Positions 1 to 8,706 of a stretch of DNA of 18,331 bases are shown here, piece by piece. Within the stretch, counting starts at the first letter, position 1, and every line of letters begins with the position of its first letter. Origin of the DNA: an uncultured Acidobacteriota bacterium (GTDB lineage: Bacteria; Acidobacteriota; Vicinamibacteria; Vicinamibacterales; SCN-69-37). The notes beneath the pieces are model-generated. The model saw only the letters and a list, made by a program, of their open reading frames with translations. It was not told the origin of the DNA and made no database searches. The translations under genes and the position numbers were made by a program. Location of the stretch: positions 1-18,331 of the forward strand of contig CALFMR010000432.1 in the NCBI GenBank assembly GCA_937880585.1, in the 5' to 3' direction.

Positions 1-763
<763 letters not shown>

Positions 764-767
<4 letters not shown>

Positions 768-1360
768 GAAGCGCCGTATTGTACCTGCGCGTACTCGTCC
801 GGTGTGTTGACGTTGGCGAGCAGCCGCTCGGGCGAACCGAACGCGGCGAGCGCCGGGCCGGCGAGCTCGGCCATGTCGAGGACGCCGGCGAGGTCGCCGA
901 GTTTGAGCTGGCCGGCATCGATGGCCGTCCGGATGGCCTGCTCGGCCCTGCGCGTGTAGCACGCGACGAGCGGCTCGATGCCGCGCGTCGATCGCACCCA
1001 CGCGCCATCGCGGCCGTCGGCCAGCTCGACGAGTCGTGCGAGCAGCGCGGGCTCGAGGAAGGGCAGGTCGCACGCGACGACGAGCACGCGCTCGGCCGGA
1101 CTCACGGCGATCGCCGTCTGCACGCCGCCGATTGCGCCCAGATTCGGGATACGATCGCCGTGGACGGCGAGACCGAGGTCCGCGAACCGCGCGGCGTCGG
1201 ACGCGATGACGAAGACGTCGCCGGTGATGCGCCGCAGGGCGTCGAGCTGCCGGAGAATGATGGCGCGACCTTCCACCACGAGACGAGACTTGTCCCGGCC
1301 GCCGAAGCGCCGGGCCCGTCCTCCCGCGAGAATCGCCGCGGCTGCCGGCAGCGCGCGCAC
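764..1360 (-). CDS. mobA: Molybdenum cofactor guanylyltransferase (MobA-like)
   Basis: Nucleotidyltransferase that joins GMP from GTP to molybdopterin (Mo-MPT), making the guanine dinucleotide cofactor of DMSO-reductase-type enzymes. About 198 residues, the usual MobA length. The N-terminus has the nucleotide-binding loop AILAGGRARRFGGRDKS (residues 9-25). A Mg-binding Asp follows in VVACDLPFL (Asp98), and the C-terminus carries the typical NVNTPDEY motif. I chose the GTG at 1360-1358 because it puts the loop at the usual distance from the start; an in-frame ATG at 1414 would add 18 residues but would overlap the divergent gene. No clear Shine-Dalgarno precedes the GTG. It is the first gene of a mobA-argS pair. 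A MobA-like transferase for a related cofactor (the MocA type) cannot be ruled out, and no molybdoenzyme gene is in view. Confidence 0.85.
778..783 (-). promoter_or_regulatory. Possible -10 box for argS inside mobA
   Basis: The minus strand reads TACAAT (783 to 778), five of six matches to the bacterial -10 consensus, ten bases upstream of the argS ATG at 767. I see no good -35. If it is used, the argS transcript would have almost no leader. Weak evidence from sequence alone. Confidence 0.35.
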
Positions 1361-1369
1361 GCGCCCAGC

Positions 1370-1972
1370 ATGACAGAGGCGCGCGTTGGACGATTGCTCG
1401 CGGCGTGTCTCCATCAGGCCATTGCCGATGAACTGCCGCAGCGGCTGGATTTCTATGAAGAATGGCTCACGTCCGAAGGATTGCGTGACGGCAACATCGG
1501 AGCGGGACCGATGACGGCGGTGCTCGGTTTCCTGCGCACCGAGGGCGGCGCGTACGATGCCGTCGTCGCGCGCGCCGGCCGGCTGGCGGCCGACTGGACG
1601 GTGCAGTCGCTTGCGCCCATGCGCCGGCGCGCCATCGGGTGGCTGCCGCGCGCGATGCGGACCCGTGCGGCGATTCGCGTCGCGACCGAGATCGTCTCGT
1701 CGATTTCGAGCGCAAGCCACGCGTCCGCGCGTGTGCGCCGGGCGGCGGCCCGGATCGACGTGCAGGCGTCGCTCTTCTGCGCCGTGCGCGGTGCGGCCGC
1801 GGCGCCGTTGTGCGGGTTCTATGTCGCGATGATCGTCGAGACGCTCCGTCAGTTCGGCATCGGCGCCGCCGGGCGCGTCGTCCACTGCCACGCCATCGGC
1901 GGCGGGCCGTGCGTCCTCACGATTGATCTCGCCGGGGCCGCGTCGGCGGCCGACCCGGCCATGGCGGCCTGA
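1370..1972 (+). CDS. V4R-like domain protein of unknown function
   Basis: A 200-residue protein with no signal peptide or membrane segment. I do not recognise a named family with certainty. The C-terminal third, about residues 140-190, has a Cys, then a hydrophobic helix ending in FGIG, then a Cys-His-Ala-IGGGPC pattern and a final beta strand. This resembles the V4R (4-vinyl reductase) domain, a small-molecule-binding fold in which a late Gly-rich Cys motif is conserved. The N-terminal half is helical (ACLHQAIADELPQRLDFYEEW) and matches nothing I know. The ATG lies 9 bp from the mobA start on the other strand. Its stop overlaps the next start as TGATG, so it is probably co-translated with the TPR gene. 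A ligand-binding or accessory role is inference only. Confidence 0.6.
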   Translation: MTEARVGRLLAACLHQAIADELPQRLDFYEEWLTSEGLRDGNIGAGPMTAVLGFLRTEGGAYDAVVARAGRLAADWTVQSLAPMRRRAIGWLPRAMRTRAAIRVATEIVSSISSASHASARVRRAAARIDVQASLFCAVRGAAAAPLCGFYVAMIVETLRQFGIGAAGRVVHCHAIGGGPCVLTIDLAGAASAADPAMAA

Positions 1973-3636
1973 TGAACGTCTGTCCGTTCATGCGTCGTTC
2001 GTCGTACCTGGCTCCGCTCGTGGTCGTGCTCGTCGCGGCGTGTCTGTCTCTTGCGGTCAGCCTGCCCGCGGCGGCCGACGAGACGATGCCCGCATCGCGT
2101 GTCCTCGTCATGCCGTTCTCGGCCGATGTCGACGCGCAGGCGCCCGGCGCCGCGGGCGCAGCGTTGTGGCTCGGAGAGGCGGCCGCGGTCCTGCTCACCG
2201 AGAATCTCTCGCACCTCGGCGTCGCGACCTTCTCGCGCGACGATCGCGTCGCGGCCTTCGCCCGGCTCCAGGTGCCCATGTCGTCCGCGCTCACGCGCGC
2301 GACGATGATTCGCGTAGGCGAGATCATCGGCGCCTCCGACATCGTGTTCGGGCAGATCCACCTCGACGATCAGTTGTCGGTGACGGTGCGGACGATCCGG
2401 CTCGCGTCGGCGCGTGAATCGCCGTCGGTCAAGGACGCGTCGCCGCTCGAAGACATCTTCGACCTCTTCACACGCGTGGCCACCCAGGTCGGTGCGCCGC
2501 TGCCCAAGGCCGCCACGCCGACGGCCGAAGCCGCGCGGCTGCCGCTCGACGCGTTCGAGAGCTACGTCAAGGGCCTCGTCGCCGCCACGCCCGCGGCGCA
2601 GCAGCGGTTCCTCGAGACCGCGTCGCGGCTCGCCCCGCGCGATCCGCACATCCTCATGGCCCTCTGGTCGATGTACGCGTCGCAGGGCCTGCACGAGAAG
2701 GCGCTGGCCGTGGCCAACGCCGTGCCGGCCGATTCGCCCGGCGCGCGCGATGCGCGTTACGCCGTCGGCCATTCGCTCATCGATCTCAAGCGCTACGACG
2801 GCGCGTTCCAGGAACTGAACGCGCTCTACGCGAGGTATCCGCTCGCGGCGGTGTCGAACGCGATTGGCGTCGTGCAATTGCGACGCGACCCACTGCCGGG
2901 CGCGAGTCCGGCGACGGTCTACTTCAGCCGGGCCGTGCGCGAGGCCCCCGACAACACGCAGTATCTGTTCAATCTCGGCTACGCGTACGCGCTCGCGCAC
3001 AACGGCACCGACGCGCTCACGTGGCTGCGTCAGGCCGTTCGGTTCAACGCGGCCGACGGCGACGCGCATCTCGTGATGAGCGCGGTGCTGGCGACGACGG
3101 GACGTCAGACCGAAGCGCAGCGCGAATTCGATCTCGCTCGCCAGCTCGGCACCACGACGGTGTCGTCGGTCACGACGTTGCCGACCCGCGTGCCCACCGG
3201 CCTCGAGCGGCTGGATGAGAACCTCGCCATGGCGGACGTGCCGGAGATGAATGCCCGGATTGCCGCGCCGGCGCGGACCGATCAACTCGAGACCGCGGCG
3301 TTCCACGTCGATCGCGCGCGCGATCTCATCGAAGCGCATCGCGATCGCGAGGCGACCGACGAGCTGCGGCGCGCCATCTATCTCGCGCCGTACGAAGACG
3401 CCGCGCACCTGCTGCTCGGCGGCATCTATCAGCGGAGCGGACAGACGGCGCAGGCCATCGACGAATTTCGCGTCTCGCTGTGGTGCCGCGAGACGGCGCA
3501 GGCGCACGTCGCGCTCGGCGGCGTGCTGCTCGACACGGGCGATCGGGACGGCGCGCGCCGCGAAGCGTCACGCGCGCTCGCGCTGGCGCCCGGCGCGCCC
3601 GAGGCGCAGGCGCTCGCCGCGCGAATCGACCGCTGA
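1972..3636 (+). CDS. Exported TPR-repeat protein with FlgO/TolB-N-like N-terminal domain
   Basis: A 554-residue protein, probably periplasmic or envelope-attached. Residues 7-35 form a basic-then-hydrophobic export signal ending in PAAADE. VAAC lies within the hydrophobic core, so a lipoprotein signal is an alternative to signal peptidase I cleavage. Residues about 45-180 (VLVMPF, a helix LLTENLSHLGV, GEIIGASDIVFGQI) look like the small alpha/beta domain seen before TPR arrays in FlgO/CsgG- or adenylate-cyclase-associated proteins. The rest is tetratricopeptide-like, for example YLFNLGYAYALAHNGTDALT and AHLLLGGIYQRSGQTAQAID, and probably binds protein partners. The start overlaps the upstream stop (TGATG); ATG 1990 is an alternative start directly before the signal sequence. 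No enzymatic motif is visible and the partner is unknown. Confidence 0.75.
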   Translation: MNVCPFMRRSSYLAPLVVVLVAACLSLAVSLPAAADETMPASRVLVMPFSADVDAQAPGAAGAALWLGEAAAVLLTENLSHLGVATFSRDDRVAAFARLQVPMSSALTRATMIRVGEIIGASDIVFGQIHLDDQLSVTVRTIRLASARESPSVKDASPLEDIFDLFTRVATQVGAPLPKAATPTAEAARLPLDAFESYVKGLVAATPAAQQRFLETASRLAPRDPHILMALWSMYASQGLHEKALAVANAVPADSPGARDARYAVGHSLIDLKRYDGAFQELNALYARYPLAAVSNAIGVVQLRRDPLPGASPATVYFSRAVREAPDNTQYLFNLGYAYALAHNGTDALTWLRQAVRFNAADGDAHLVMSAVLATTGRQTEAQREFDLARQLGTTTVSSVTTLPTRVPTGLERLDENLAMADVPEMNARIAAPARTDQLETAAFHVDRARDLIEAHRDREATDELRRAIYLAPYEDAAHLLLGGIYQRSGQTAQAIDEFRVSLWCRETAQAHVALGGVLLDTGDRDGARREASRALALAPGAPEAQALAARIDR

Positions 3637-3642
3637 GGGCCG

Positions 3643-3651
3643 TGCTAACAT
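3643..3651 (+). promoter_or_regulatory. Extended -10 promoter before the SPOR gene
   Basis: TGCTAACAT: a TGn extension followed by a TAACAT hexamer, ending 11 bases before the ATG at 3663. No Shine-Dalgarno lies between, which fits a transcript with little or no leader. The same arrangement recurs before two other genes in the window (10941-10949 and 16563-16571). Confidence 0.45.
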
Positions 3652-3662
3652 CGGGCAGTCGC

Positions 3663-4391
3663 ATGCCGGAACCGGGCGTTCGCGAGATTCAACTGACCGG
3701 GAAGCAACTCGTCTTCCTGTTCATGGCGTCCGTCGTCCTCGCGGTCGCCATCTTCCTGCTTGGAATTTCCGTCGGCCGCGGCGTTCGTTCCGCCACGGGT
3801 GAACCAGCCGGTGCTGCCGCGACGACCGAAGCCGCGGTGGATGCGCCGGTCGCGCCGGCCGACATGCCGCCGCCAACCGAGACGTCGCCGGCCGATCTCA
3901 GCTATCACGACCAGTTGCAGGGCGAGAAGACACCGCCCGCAGGTCCGCAGCCGCCATCGACGCCTGCGTCGACCGCCGCCGCGTCGGCGTCCGTTGCTGC
4001 TGCAACGAAAACGCCGCCTCCGACGACGACCACTGCGCGTCCACCCGCGGAGACGCCGGCCCCTGAGCCCGCCGCGCCGCGGACGTCGGGTCGCAGTACG
4101 ACGGCCGCCGCATCACGCACGCCTCCGGCAACGACGTCCACGGCCGACAAGACCCCGGCGCGATCCGCGGCCAACGGATGGGTCGTGCAGGTCGGAGCCT
4201 TCCGTTCGCGACAGAACGCTGACCGTCAGGTGTCCCGCCTGCGCGCCAAAGGCTACACGGCGTTCGTCGCCGCCGGATCCGGTTCGCTGTTCCACGTCCG
4301 CGTCGGGCCGTTCTCCGAGCGCGCGGATGCCGATCGGACCGCCACGCGCCTGCAACGGGAAGAAGGGTTGAAGCCGTTAGTTACGCGCTAG
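3663..4391 (+). CDS. Membrane-anchored SPOR-domain protein
   Basis: A 242-residue bitopic inner-membrane protein. A short cytoplasmic N-terminus is followed by one transmembrane helix at about residues 15-39 (LVFLFMASVVLAVAIFLLGI). A long Pro/Thr/Ala-rich, low-complexity periplasmic linker (about 45-168) leads to a C-terminal SPOR domain from Trp173 (WVVQVGAFRSRQNADRQV ... FHVRVGPFSERADAD). SPOR domains bind glycan strands stripped of peptide stems and bring proteins to the division septum, as in FtsN and DedD. Architecture and length match DedD/FtsN-like proteins. The ATG at 3663 was chosen because it follows an extended -10 box and directly precedes the anchor; longer in-frame starts run into the TPR gene. 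The 3' end overlaps the probable N-terminal coding region of lnt. Confidence 0.85.
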   Translation: MPEPGVREIQLTGKQLVFLFMASVVLAVAIFLLGISVGRGVRSATGEPAGAAATTEAAVDAPVAPADMPPPTETSPADLSYHDQLQGEKTPPAGPQPPSTPASTAAASASVAAATKTPPPTTTTARPPAETPAPEPAAPRTSGRSTTAAASRTPPATTSTADKTPARSAANGWVVQVGAFRSRQNADRQVSRLRAKGYTAFVAAGSGSLFHVRVGPFSERADADRTATRLQREEGLKPLVTR

Positions 4392-4477
4392 CTCTCCTCT
4401 CGGGCGTCCTGTTCGCCGCCAGTTTTCCCAAATTCGGGTATCCGGCGTTCGCCTGGATTGCACTCTCGCCGCTCATC

Positions 4478-5923
4478 GTGGCCGTCGCGGCCCCGACGCC
4501 GCGCGGCGTTCGCTCGTCGACGTCGACGTTTTTTCTCGGCCTCGTCACGGGCCTCGTCTATTTCGGCGGGACGGTCTACTGGGTCGTGGACGTAATGCGC
4601 ACCTTCGGGTCGCTGTCCACGCTGGTGGCGGGCCTCGTCGGCCTGCTGCTCGCGTCGTACCTCGCGTTGTATCCGGCGTTCTTCGCGTTGCTCCTGCGGC
4701 GCGCCATCCAGCGATTCGGCGACATGGGCGTGTGGCTCGCGCCCGTTCTCTGGGTCGCGACCGAGTGGCTGCGCGGCGTCGTGGGCGGCGGGTTTCCGTG
4801 GGTGCTGCTCGGTGCCTCGCAGGCGACCGTGACGCCCGTCGTCCAGCTTGCAAGCGTCACGGGCGTCTATGGCTTGTCAGCGCTCGTCGCGCTCGTGAGC
4901 ACGGCGGCCGCGGCCGTGGCCGTCAGCCGGCGCCGCGTGCATCGCGTGGGCGCGGTGGTTGCGGCCGTCGTCGTCCTCGTCGTGGCCGTCGCGGGCGCGG
5001 CACGGGTGCGCTGGGGCACGCTGACCACCGACGGACGTCCGATGCGCGTCGGGCTCGTCCAGGGATCGGTCGAACAGGTCGACAAGTACGACACGCGGTT
5101 CCGCGACGCGATCCTGCGGCGCTATCTCGATCTCAGCCGCGAGACGATCGCGGCCGGCGCGAATATCGTCGTCTGGCCGGAGGCGTCGACGCCGTTCTTC
5201 TTCGACGCGAACACGATCCTCGCGGCGCCCGTGCGCGCGCTCGCCGCCCAGACGCGCACACCGTTCATCATCGGCACGGACGAGATGTCCGCGCCCGAGC
5301 GCGATCGTCCCGAGCAGTACTACAACTCGGCCGTGTTCGTCGGCGCCGACGGGCGGTCGCACGGCACCTATCGGAAGATGCACCTCGTGCCGTTCGGCGA
5401 GTACGTCCCGCTCCGGCGCCTGCTGTTCTTCGTCGCGCCGCTCGTCGAGTCGGTCGGCGATTTCTCGCCGGGCACCGAGCCGGTCGTCTTCGACGCCGAC
5501 GGTCGTCATCTCAGCGTCGCGATCTGCTACGAGTCGGTCTATCCGGAGATTCTCCGGTCGTTCGTCCTCCGCGGCAGCGAACTGCTCGTCACGATCACGA
5601 ACGACGCGTGGTTCGATCGATCGTCGGCCGCCTACCAGCACTTCGCCCAAGGGTCGCTGCGCGCCGTCGAGGAGGGCCGCTACGTCGTGCGCGCGGCCAA
5701 TACCGGCGTGAGCGGCGCGATCGATCCGTACGGTCGCGTGCTCGTCCGCACGGATCTCTTCGTGCCGGTGAGCCTCGCCGTCGACGTGCGGCTGCTCGAC
5801 GGGCGCACGATCTACAACCGGATTGGCAACCTCTTCGCGTGGCTGTCGACCTTCGCGGCCGCGTGGGTCGTGTTCACCGGACGGCGAGGGCGGCGAGCGA
5901 ACGTGAAACCGGCCGTATCCTGA
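4478..5923 (+). CDS. lnt: Apolipoprotein N-acyltransferase
   Basis: Multi-pass inner-membrane enzyme that N-acylates the diacylglyceryl-cysteine of lipoproteins, the last step of lipoprotein maturation in Gram-negative bacteria. From the GTG at 4478, 481 residues: several hydrophobic helices (LGLVTGLVYFGGTVYWVV and onward to about residue 180), then a periplasmic nitrilase-fold domain with the catalytic triad Glu235 (VVWPEAST), Lys300 (YRKMHLVPFGEYVP) and Cys350 (AICYESVYPE), then a last membrane helix (LFAWLSTFAAAWVVF). The GTG is the first canonical start in the frame, but family-typical sequence (YALALLSGVLFAASFPKFGY, then PAFAWIALSPLIVAV) is encoded just upstream, from about 4382. The true product is therefore probably about 30 residues longer and starts at a non-canonical codon, or a base has been lost; see findings. 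Function is secure, the start is not. Confidence 0.92.
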   Translation: MAVAAPTPRGVRSSTSTFFLGLVTGLVYFGGTVYWVVDVMRTFGSLSTLVAGLVGLLLASYLALYPAFFALLLRRAIQRFGDMGVWLAPVLWVATEWLRGVVGGGFPWVLLGASQATVTPVVQLASVTGVYGLSALVALVSTAAAAVAVSRRRVHRVGAVVAAVVVLVVAVAGAARVRWGTLTTDGRPMRVGLVQGSVEQVDKYDTRFRDAILRRYLDLSRETIAAGANIVVWPEASTPFFFDANTILAAPVRALAAQTRTPFIIGTDEMSAPERDRPEQYYNSAVFVGADGRSHGTYRKMHLVPFGEYVPLRRLLFFVAPLVESVGDFSPGTEPVVFDADGRHLSVAICYESVYPEILRSFVLRGSELLVTITNDAWFDRSSAAYQHFAQGSLRAVEEGRYVVRAANTGVSGAIDPYGRVLVRTDLFVPVSLAVDVRLLDGRTIYNRIGNLFAWLSTFAAAWVVFTGRRGRRANVKPAVS

Positions 5924-5930
5924 TCCCCTG

Positions 5931-5935
5931 AGGAG
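5931..5935 (+). promoter_or_regulatory. Ribosome binding site of prfB
   Basis: AGGAG lies nine bases before the ATG at 5945 and supports that start. This matters because the initial reading frame closes after 24 codons and would otherwise be overlooked. Confidence 0.7.
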
Positions 5936-5944
5936 ACATTCCCG

Positions 5945-7070
5945 ATGACCTTGGACGAGCTCGTTCGCCAGTACACCGATTTGTCCGCTCGCGCCTCCGA
6001 CCTGCGGAGGGGCCTTTGACGAATCACGCCTGCAGCGCGAACTGAGCGAGATCGAGACCGAGGTCGCGCACCCCGAGCTCTGGAAGGATCCGTCGGCCGC
6101 ACAGAAGCTGCTGCAGCGCCGCCGCCGGCTCGAAGACGACCGCGCGCTGGCCGAGACGCTGCGTCGTCAGTTCGACGACTTGGGTGTGCTTGTCGATTGG
6201 GCGCGGCAGGGCGAGGACGTCACGGGCGATCTCGAGCGCGGCCTCGAGACGTTCGGCCGCGACATTCAGACCGGTGAGATCCGAACGATGCTCGGCGGCG
6301 AGATGGATCGGAAGAACGCCATCATCACGGTCCATCCGGGCGCTGGCGGCACCGAGTCGCAGGACTGGGCCGAGATGCTCCTGCGCATGTACATCCGCTG
6401 GACGGAGCGGCGTGGGTTCAAGCGCGAGGTCATCGATCTGCAGCCGGGCGATGAAGCCGGCATCAAGAGCGCGACGCTGACCATCGCCGGCGACTACGCC
6501 TACGGTCTGCTTTCGGCCGAAGCCGGCGTTCATCGCCTGGTCCGCATCTCGCCGTTCGATCAGGCCGCGCGGCGCCACACGTCGTTCGCGTCGCTTTACG
6601 TCTGGCCGGAACTGCCCGACGACATCGACATCGAGATCGAAGAGAAGGACTTGCGCATCGACACGTTCCGGTCGAGCGGCGCCGGCGGTCAGCACGTGAA
6701 CGTGACCGACTCGGCCGTCCGCATCACGCACCTGCCGACCGGCATCGTCGTCTCGTGCCAGAACGAGCGATCGCAGCACAAGAACCGCGCGTCCGGCATG
6801 AAGGTGCTCAAGGCGCGGCTGTATGATTTGCGCCTGAAGGAACAGCAGGCCAAGCTCGACCAGCTCGGCGGCGAGAAGAAGGACATCGCCTTCGGCAGCC
6901 AGATCCGCAGCTACGTCCTGCACCCGTACCAGATGGTGAAGGACCACCGGACGAAGTACCAGGTCGGCGACGTCAACCGCGTGCTCGACGGCGACCTCGA
7001 CGAGTTCATCAAGGCGTACCTGATGAAACGTGCGCTCGGCAAGCTCGAGACAACCATCGACGACGAGTAA
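5945..7070 (+). CDS. prfB: Peptide chain release factor 2, expressed by programmed +1 frameshift
   Basis: RF2 recognises UGA and UAA stop codons and triggers peptide release. Translation begins at ATG 5945, reads 24 codons, meets an in-frame TGA at 6017-6019 and must shift +1 (CTT then GAC at 6018) into the long frame ending at 7070, giving about 374 residues, the normal RF2 length. Family signatures are the stop-codon-recognition tripeptide SPF (RISPFDQAARRHTS), which is SPF in RF2 rather than PxT as in RF1, and the catalytic GGQ in SGAGGQHVNVTDSAVR. The N-terminal coiled coil (DESRLQRELSEIETEV) is encoded just after the shift. An annotation starting at an internal start codon such as the TTG at 6180 would lose about 78 residues. 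It follows lnt by 21 bp. Regulation is expected to be by RF2 itself through the shift site. Confidence 0.95.
6006..6020 (+). promoter_or_regulatory. RF2 +1 programmed frameshift site
   Basis: The site contains GGAGG (6006-6010), three bases, CTT (6014-6016), TGA (6017-6019) and a C at 6020. The slippery CTT-TGA-C and the upstream Shine-Dalgarno-like element three bases before CTT match the known prfB autoregulation site. When RF2 is scarce the ribosome pauses at the weak UGA-C and slips from CUU to UUU, which allows full-length RF2. Confidence 0.95.
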
Positions 7071-7082
7071 GGGCTCACGCGA

Positions 7083-7348
7083 AGGCACGAAGATCGCGAA
7101 GGGGACAGCTCTAAAAGATGACACCGCGAGGCCCCGAGCGTAGCGAGGGGTCGAAGCGCGTAGCGCTGGGGGTGGGGCCCCAACGCCTTGCAAAGAAGAT
7201 GACTCGCGAGCGTAGCGAGGGTGCCGAAGCGCGTAAAAAGAAGTCCGCGAAGCCCGCGACGCAGGAGCGGCGCTGAGCGGGCGAGCGGGGGTGGGGCCCC
7301 GCGAGCGATCAATAGAAGATGACGTCCAACGCCCTGCAAAGAAGATGA
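7083..7348 (+). repeat. Cluster of short GC-rich imperfect repeats in a non-coding spacer
   Basis: The prfB-hydrolase spacer is built of reused modules. GAGCGTAGCGAGGG occurs at 7136-7149 and 7208-7221, each followed closely by CGAAGCGCGTA (7152-7162, 7224-7234). GGGGGTGGGGCCCC occurs at 7168-7181 and 7287-7300. AACGCC(T/C)TGCAAAGAAGATGA occurs at 7182-7202 and 7328-7348. AAGATGA occurs four times. The left end (GAAGGCACGAAGATCGCGAAGG) has its own GAAGG/ACGAAG echo. No convincing coding frame. The modules look like a dispersed intergenic element present as a partial tandem copy; function unknown. Confidence 0.8.
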
Positions 7349-7359
7349 GAGAAGCCTCA

Positions 7360-8706
7360 ATGAAGCTCTTCTCGACTATCGCTCTCGCCGCCGCGCTCGT
7401 GGCGGTGCCCGTTCACACATCGCGTGCCGCGCAGTCGACCGATGCGGACGCGCACTGGGTTGGCGCGTGGGGATGGGTGGCGTCGCCGCCGCAGCCGGGT
7501 CCGGCGCCCACGCGTGTCGCGCCGCAGCCGCCGCCGCTCGGCGTGCCGCCCCCGGCGCCACCTGCACCGGCGCCAGCCGCGCCGCGGCCGCCGCTTCTCG
7601 AGAACCCCGGCGGCCTGCCCGTCGATTTCGCACCCGGCGTGCTGGCGAACGTCACGCTGCGTCAGATCGTCCGCGTGTCGGCATCGGGGTCGCGTGTCCG
7701 CCTGCGGCTCTCCAACGAGAGCAGCGGCGACGTGCAGGTCATCGGCGACGTCCATCTCGCGCTTGCCGGACCGGACGGCGCGATCGTCGCCGGCAGCGAT
7801 CGCGCGGTCACGTTCGATGGACAGGCCCGCGTGGCGATTCCCGCCGGCGCACCCGTGTTGTCCGATCCGATTGCGCTCGACGTGCGGGCGCTCGACCGGC
7901 TCGCCGTGTCGGTGTTCGTGCCTGGCCAGGCCGCGGTCCGAGGCGCGCGCACGCTGTGGACGTACGTCCCCTCGGCGCCCGGCGACCTCACGGGCGCGAC
8001 GTCGCTGCCCGGCGCGCACCTGAGGCGCGCGCCCGTGTATGCAACGCTCGTCGAAGTCGACGCGCCGCACACCTCCGCCGTCGTCACGCTCGGCGACTCG
8101 ATCACCGAGGGCGACGGATCGACCGGCAATGCGTTTCATGCGTGGCCGGATCGGCTGGCGGATCGTCTCGCCGCACTGCCCGGTCCCGATCGCTGGTCGG
8201 TCGTGAACGCGGGCATCTCGGGCAATCGCGTCCTGCGCTACGGCAGCGGGCCGGACGCGCTCGCGCGCTTCGATCGCGACGTGCTCAGCGTGCCCGGCGT
8301 GAGGGTGATCGTGCTGCTCGAGGGGATCAACGACATCGGCCGCGGTTTCGCGCCGACCGGCGATCGCGAGCCGGTGACCGCCGTCGCGCTCGAGGCCGCC
8401 TATCGGCAGATCATCGAACGCGCGCACGCGCACGGCATCCGCGTCCTCGGCGCGACGCTCACGCCCTACAAAGGCGCGTTCTACGCATCGGACTCGGGCG
8501 AGGCTGCGCGCGAAGCGACCAACGCGTGGATAAAAACGAGCGGCGCCTTCGACGGCGTCATCGACTTCGCGGCCGTCGTGGCGGATCCGAACGACCCGCT
8601 CTCATTCGCGCCCGCCTTCAACGACCGCGACCACCTGCACCCGAACGATGCGGGTTACAAGGCGATGGCCGATGCGATCGATCTGCGCCTGATTACCGGG
8701 CGCTGA
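7360..8706 (+). CDS. Secreted SGNH/GDSL-family hydrolase (esterase-like)
   Basis: A 448-residue exported esterase/lipase-fold enzyme. A signal peptide covers residues 1-27 (MKLFSTIALAAALVAVPVHT, cleavage near SRAAQ), and a Pro/Ala-rich stretch follows at about 45-85. A beta-rich domain comes next (VRLRLSNESSGDVQVIGDVH), then the SGNH catalytic domain: nucleophile Ser247 in TLGDSITEGDGS, block II NAGISGNR, block III Asn324 in LLEGINDIGR, and Asp424 and His427 in DHLHPNDAGY. Such enzymes remove acyl groups from polysaccharides or other esters; the substrate cannot be read from the sequence. The overall plan matches secreted SGNH esterases with an N-terminal accessory domain. An in-frame ATG at 7345 is an alternative start, but 7360 opens directly on the signal peptide. 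It is preceded by the repeat cluster and converges on the PBP gene. Confidence 0.88.
   Translation: MKLFSTIALAAALVAVPVHTSRAAQSTDADAHWVGAWGWVASPPQPGPAPTRVAPQPPPLGVPPPAPPAPAPAAPRPPLLENPGGLPVDFAPGVLANVTLRQIVRVSASGSRVRLRLSNESSGDVQVIGDVHLALAGPDGAIVAGSDRAVTFDGQARVAIPAGAPVLSDPIALDVRALDRLAVSVFVPGQAAVRGARTLWTYVPSAPGDLTGATSLPGAHLRRAPVYATLVEVDAPHTSAVVTLGDSITEGDGSTGNAFHAWPDRLADRLAALPGPDRWSVVNAGISGNRVLRYGSGPDALARFDRDVLSVPGVRVIVLLEGINDIGRGFAPTGDREPVTAVALEAAYRQIIERAHAHGIRVLGATLTPYKGAFYASDSGEAAREATNAWIKTSGAFDGVIDFAAVVADPNDPLSFAPAFNDRDHLHPNDAGYKAMADAIDLRLITGR

Noticed and set aside
1849..3507. 552-codon open frame on the minus strand
   Set aside because: Antisense to the TPR gene and Arg/His-rich without domain structure.
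4732..5931. 399-codon plus-strand frame overlapping lnt
   Set aside because: Arg-rich shadow in another frame; the lnt frame contains the full catalytic triad.
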